In this document: positions 63,804 through 64,000 of the stretch, in pieces
Layout: each line of letters opens with the position of its first letter
Numbering within the stretch: the first letter of the stretch is position 1
Origin: Geomonas propionica
GTDB lineage: Bacteria; Desulfobacterota; Desulfuromonadia; Geobacterales; Geobacteraceae
Direction: 5' to 3'
NCBI RefSeq assembly: GCF_016458235.1
Contig: NZ_JAEMHK010000006.1
Span: 208,047 to 272,046 of the forward strand
Length of the DNA: 64,000 nt
Program-made: the position numbers and the translations under genes
The notes under the pieces: generated by a model
Seen by the model: the letters and a program-made list of their open reading frames with translations, nothing else
What the model was told of the DNA's origin: nothing
Databases searched by the model: none

Positions 63804-64000
63804 ATGGTTTCCGTAGCCGAATACCTGTACCGCAGGGGATCACACTTCTACTTTTTCATGTCGATTCCCACCGACATCCGATCCCATTTCGGGAGCCGCC
63901 GCCACCTCGTCAAGTCTCTCAAGACATCCGTGATCTCCGAGGCGAAGGTCGCCGTAGAACCACTGAAGGCACGGGTGAAGACAGCCTTCCTGCTCATTCG
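63804..64000 (+). CDS. Site-specific tyrosine recombinase/integrase, N-terminal part, cut by window edge
   Basis: The first 65 codons: VSVAEYLYRRGSHFYFFMSIPTD, R-x-HFGSRRHLVKSLKT, the N-terminal arm-binding-like domain common to phage-type integrases (often listed as a DUF6538-type start). Start has GGGGAGG upstream. The catalytic R-H-R-Y domain lies outside the window. It marks the left end of a probable integrative element. Confidence 0.75.
   Translation, partial: MVSVAEYLYRRGSHFYFFMSIPTDIRSHFGSRRHLVKSLKTSVISEAKVAVEPLKARVKTAFLLI

Overview
The window is a high-G+C bacterial chromosome segment that reads as Geobacteraceae (Geobacter / Geomonas / Citrifermentans type). The signs are several multiheme c-type cytochrome operons with outer-membrane porins, a hopanoid cluster, an OmcA/MtrC-like decaheme lipoprotein, a GEMM-I riboswitch of the cyclic AMP-GMP type typical of Geobacter, and many intergenic inverted repeats. 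The placement is inference from gene content; no 16S or other marker RNA is present.

Layout. 1-15.6 kb, minus strand: 3' part of murJ, a class II aldolase/adducin-like protein next to an aldehyde:ferredoxin oxidoreductase, a nucleotide-sugar block (manC, nhaA, a mannose-6-phosphate isomerase cupin, rfbD, rfbB), lptD, folC, a LysE exporter, accD and trpA. 15.6-19.5 kb, minus: an operon of a heme-bearing porin-like protein, a monoheme cytochrome and a chemoreceptor. 19.8-22.5 kb, plus: a multiheme lipoprotein cytochrome, queH and a small membrane protein. 22.6-33.7 kb: hopanoid island with hpnI-mnmM and hpnN on the minus strand and shc-hpnA-dxs-hpnH on the plus strand. 33.8-41.7 kb: mixed accessory region (cupin, repeat-bearing lipoprotein, GyrI-like protein, a 21-bp minisatellite, an alkyltransferase-like protein, a cysteine-rich PAS kinase, an FMN reductase, an NlpC/P60 protein). 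42.0-44.3 kb: cAMP-GMP riboswitch plus terminator controlling a 712-residue coiled-coil protein. 44.9-50.4 kb, plus: porin-cytochrome conduit A. 50.6-53.9 kb, minus: glpD and glpK. 53.9-55.7 kb, minus: a small outer-membrane protein and a DUF3108 protein. 55.9-59.7 kb, minus: conduit B. 60.6-63.5 kb: MFS transporter, proC, acyP and a DsbC/thioredoxin-like protein. The window ends in the first 65 codons of an integrase that appears to interrupt another gene.

How the parts work together. Envelope building (murJ, lptD, nucleotide sugars, hopanoids) and extracellular electron transfer (two conduits, extra cytochromes, a chemoreceptor co-transcribed with cytochromes) dominate. The most interesting element is the A20-type GEMM-I riboswitch with an overlapping intrinsic terminator at 42033-42142. 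It controls an unrecognised protein with the same ~100-residue domain at both ends of a long coiled coil, which makes this protein a candidate uncharacterised output of cAMP-GMP signalling. A second theme is dispersed intergenic DNA: at least eight long inverted-repeat elements whose arms are made of different short periodic words, plus two other palindrome families.
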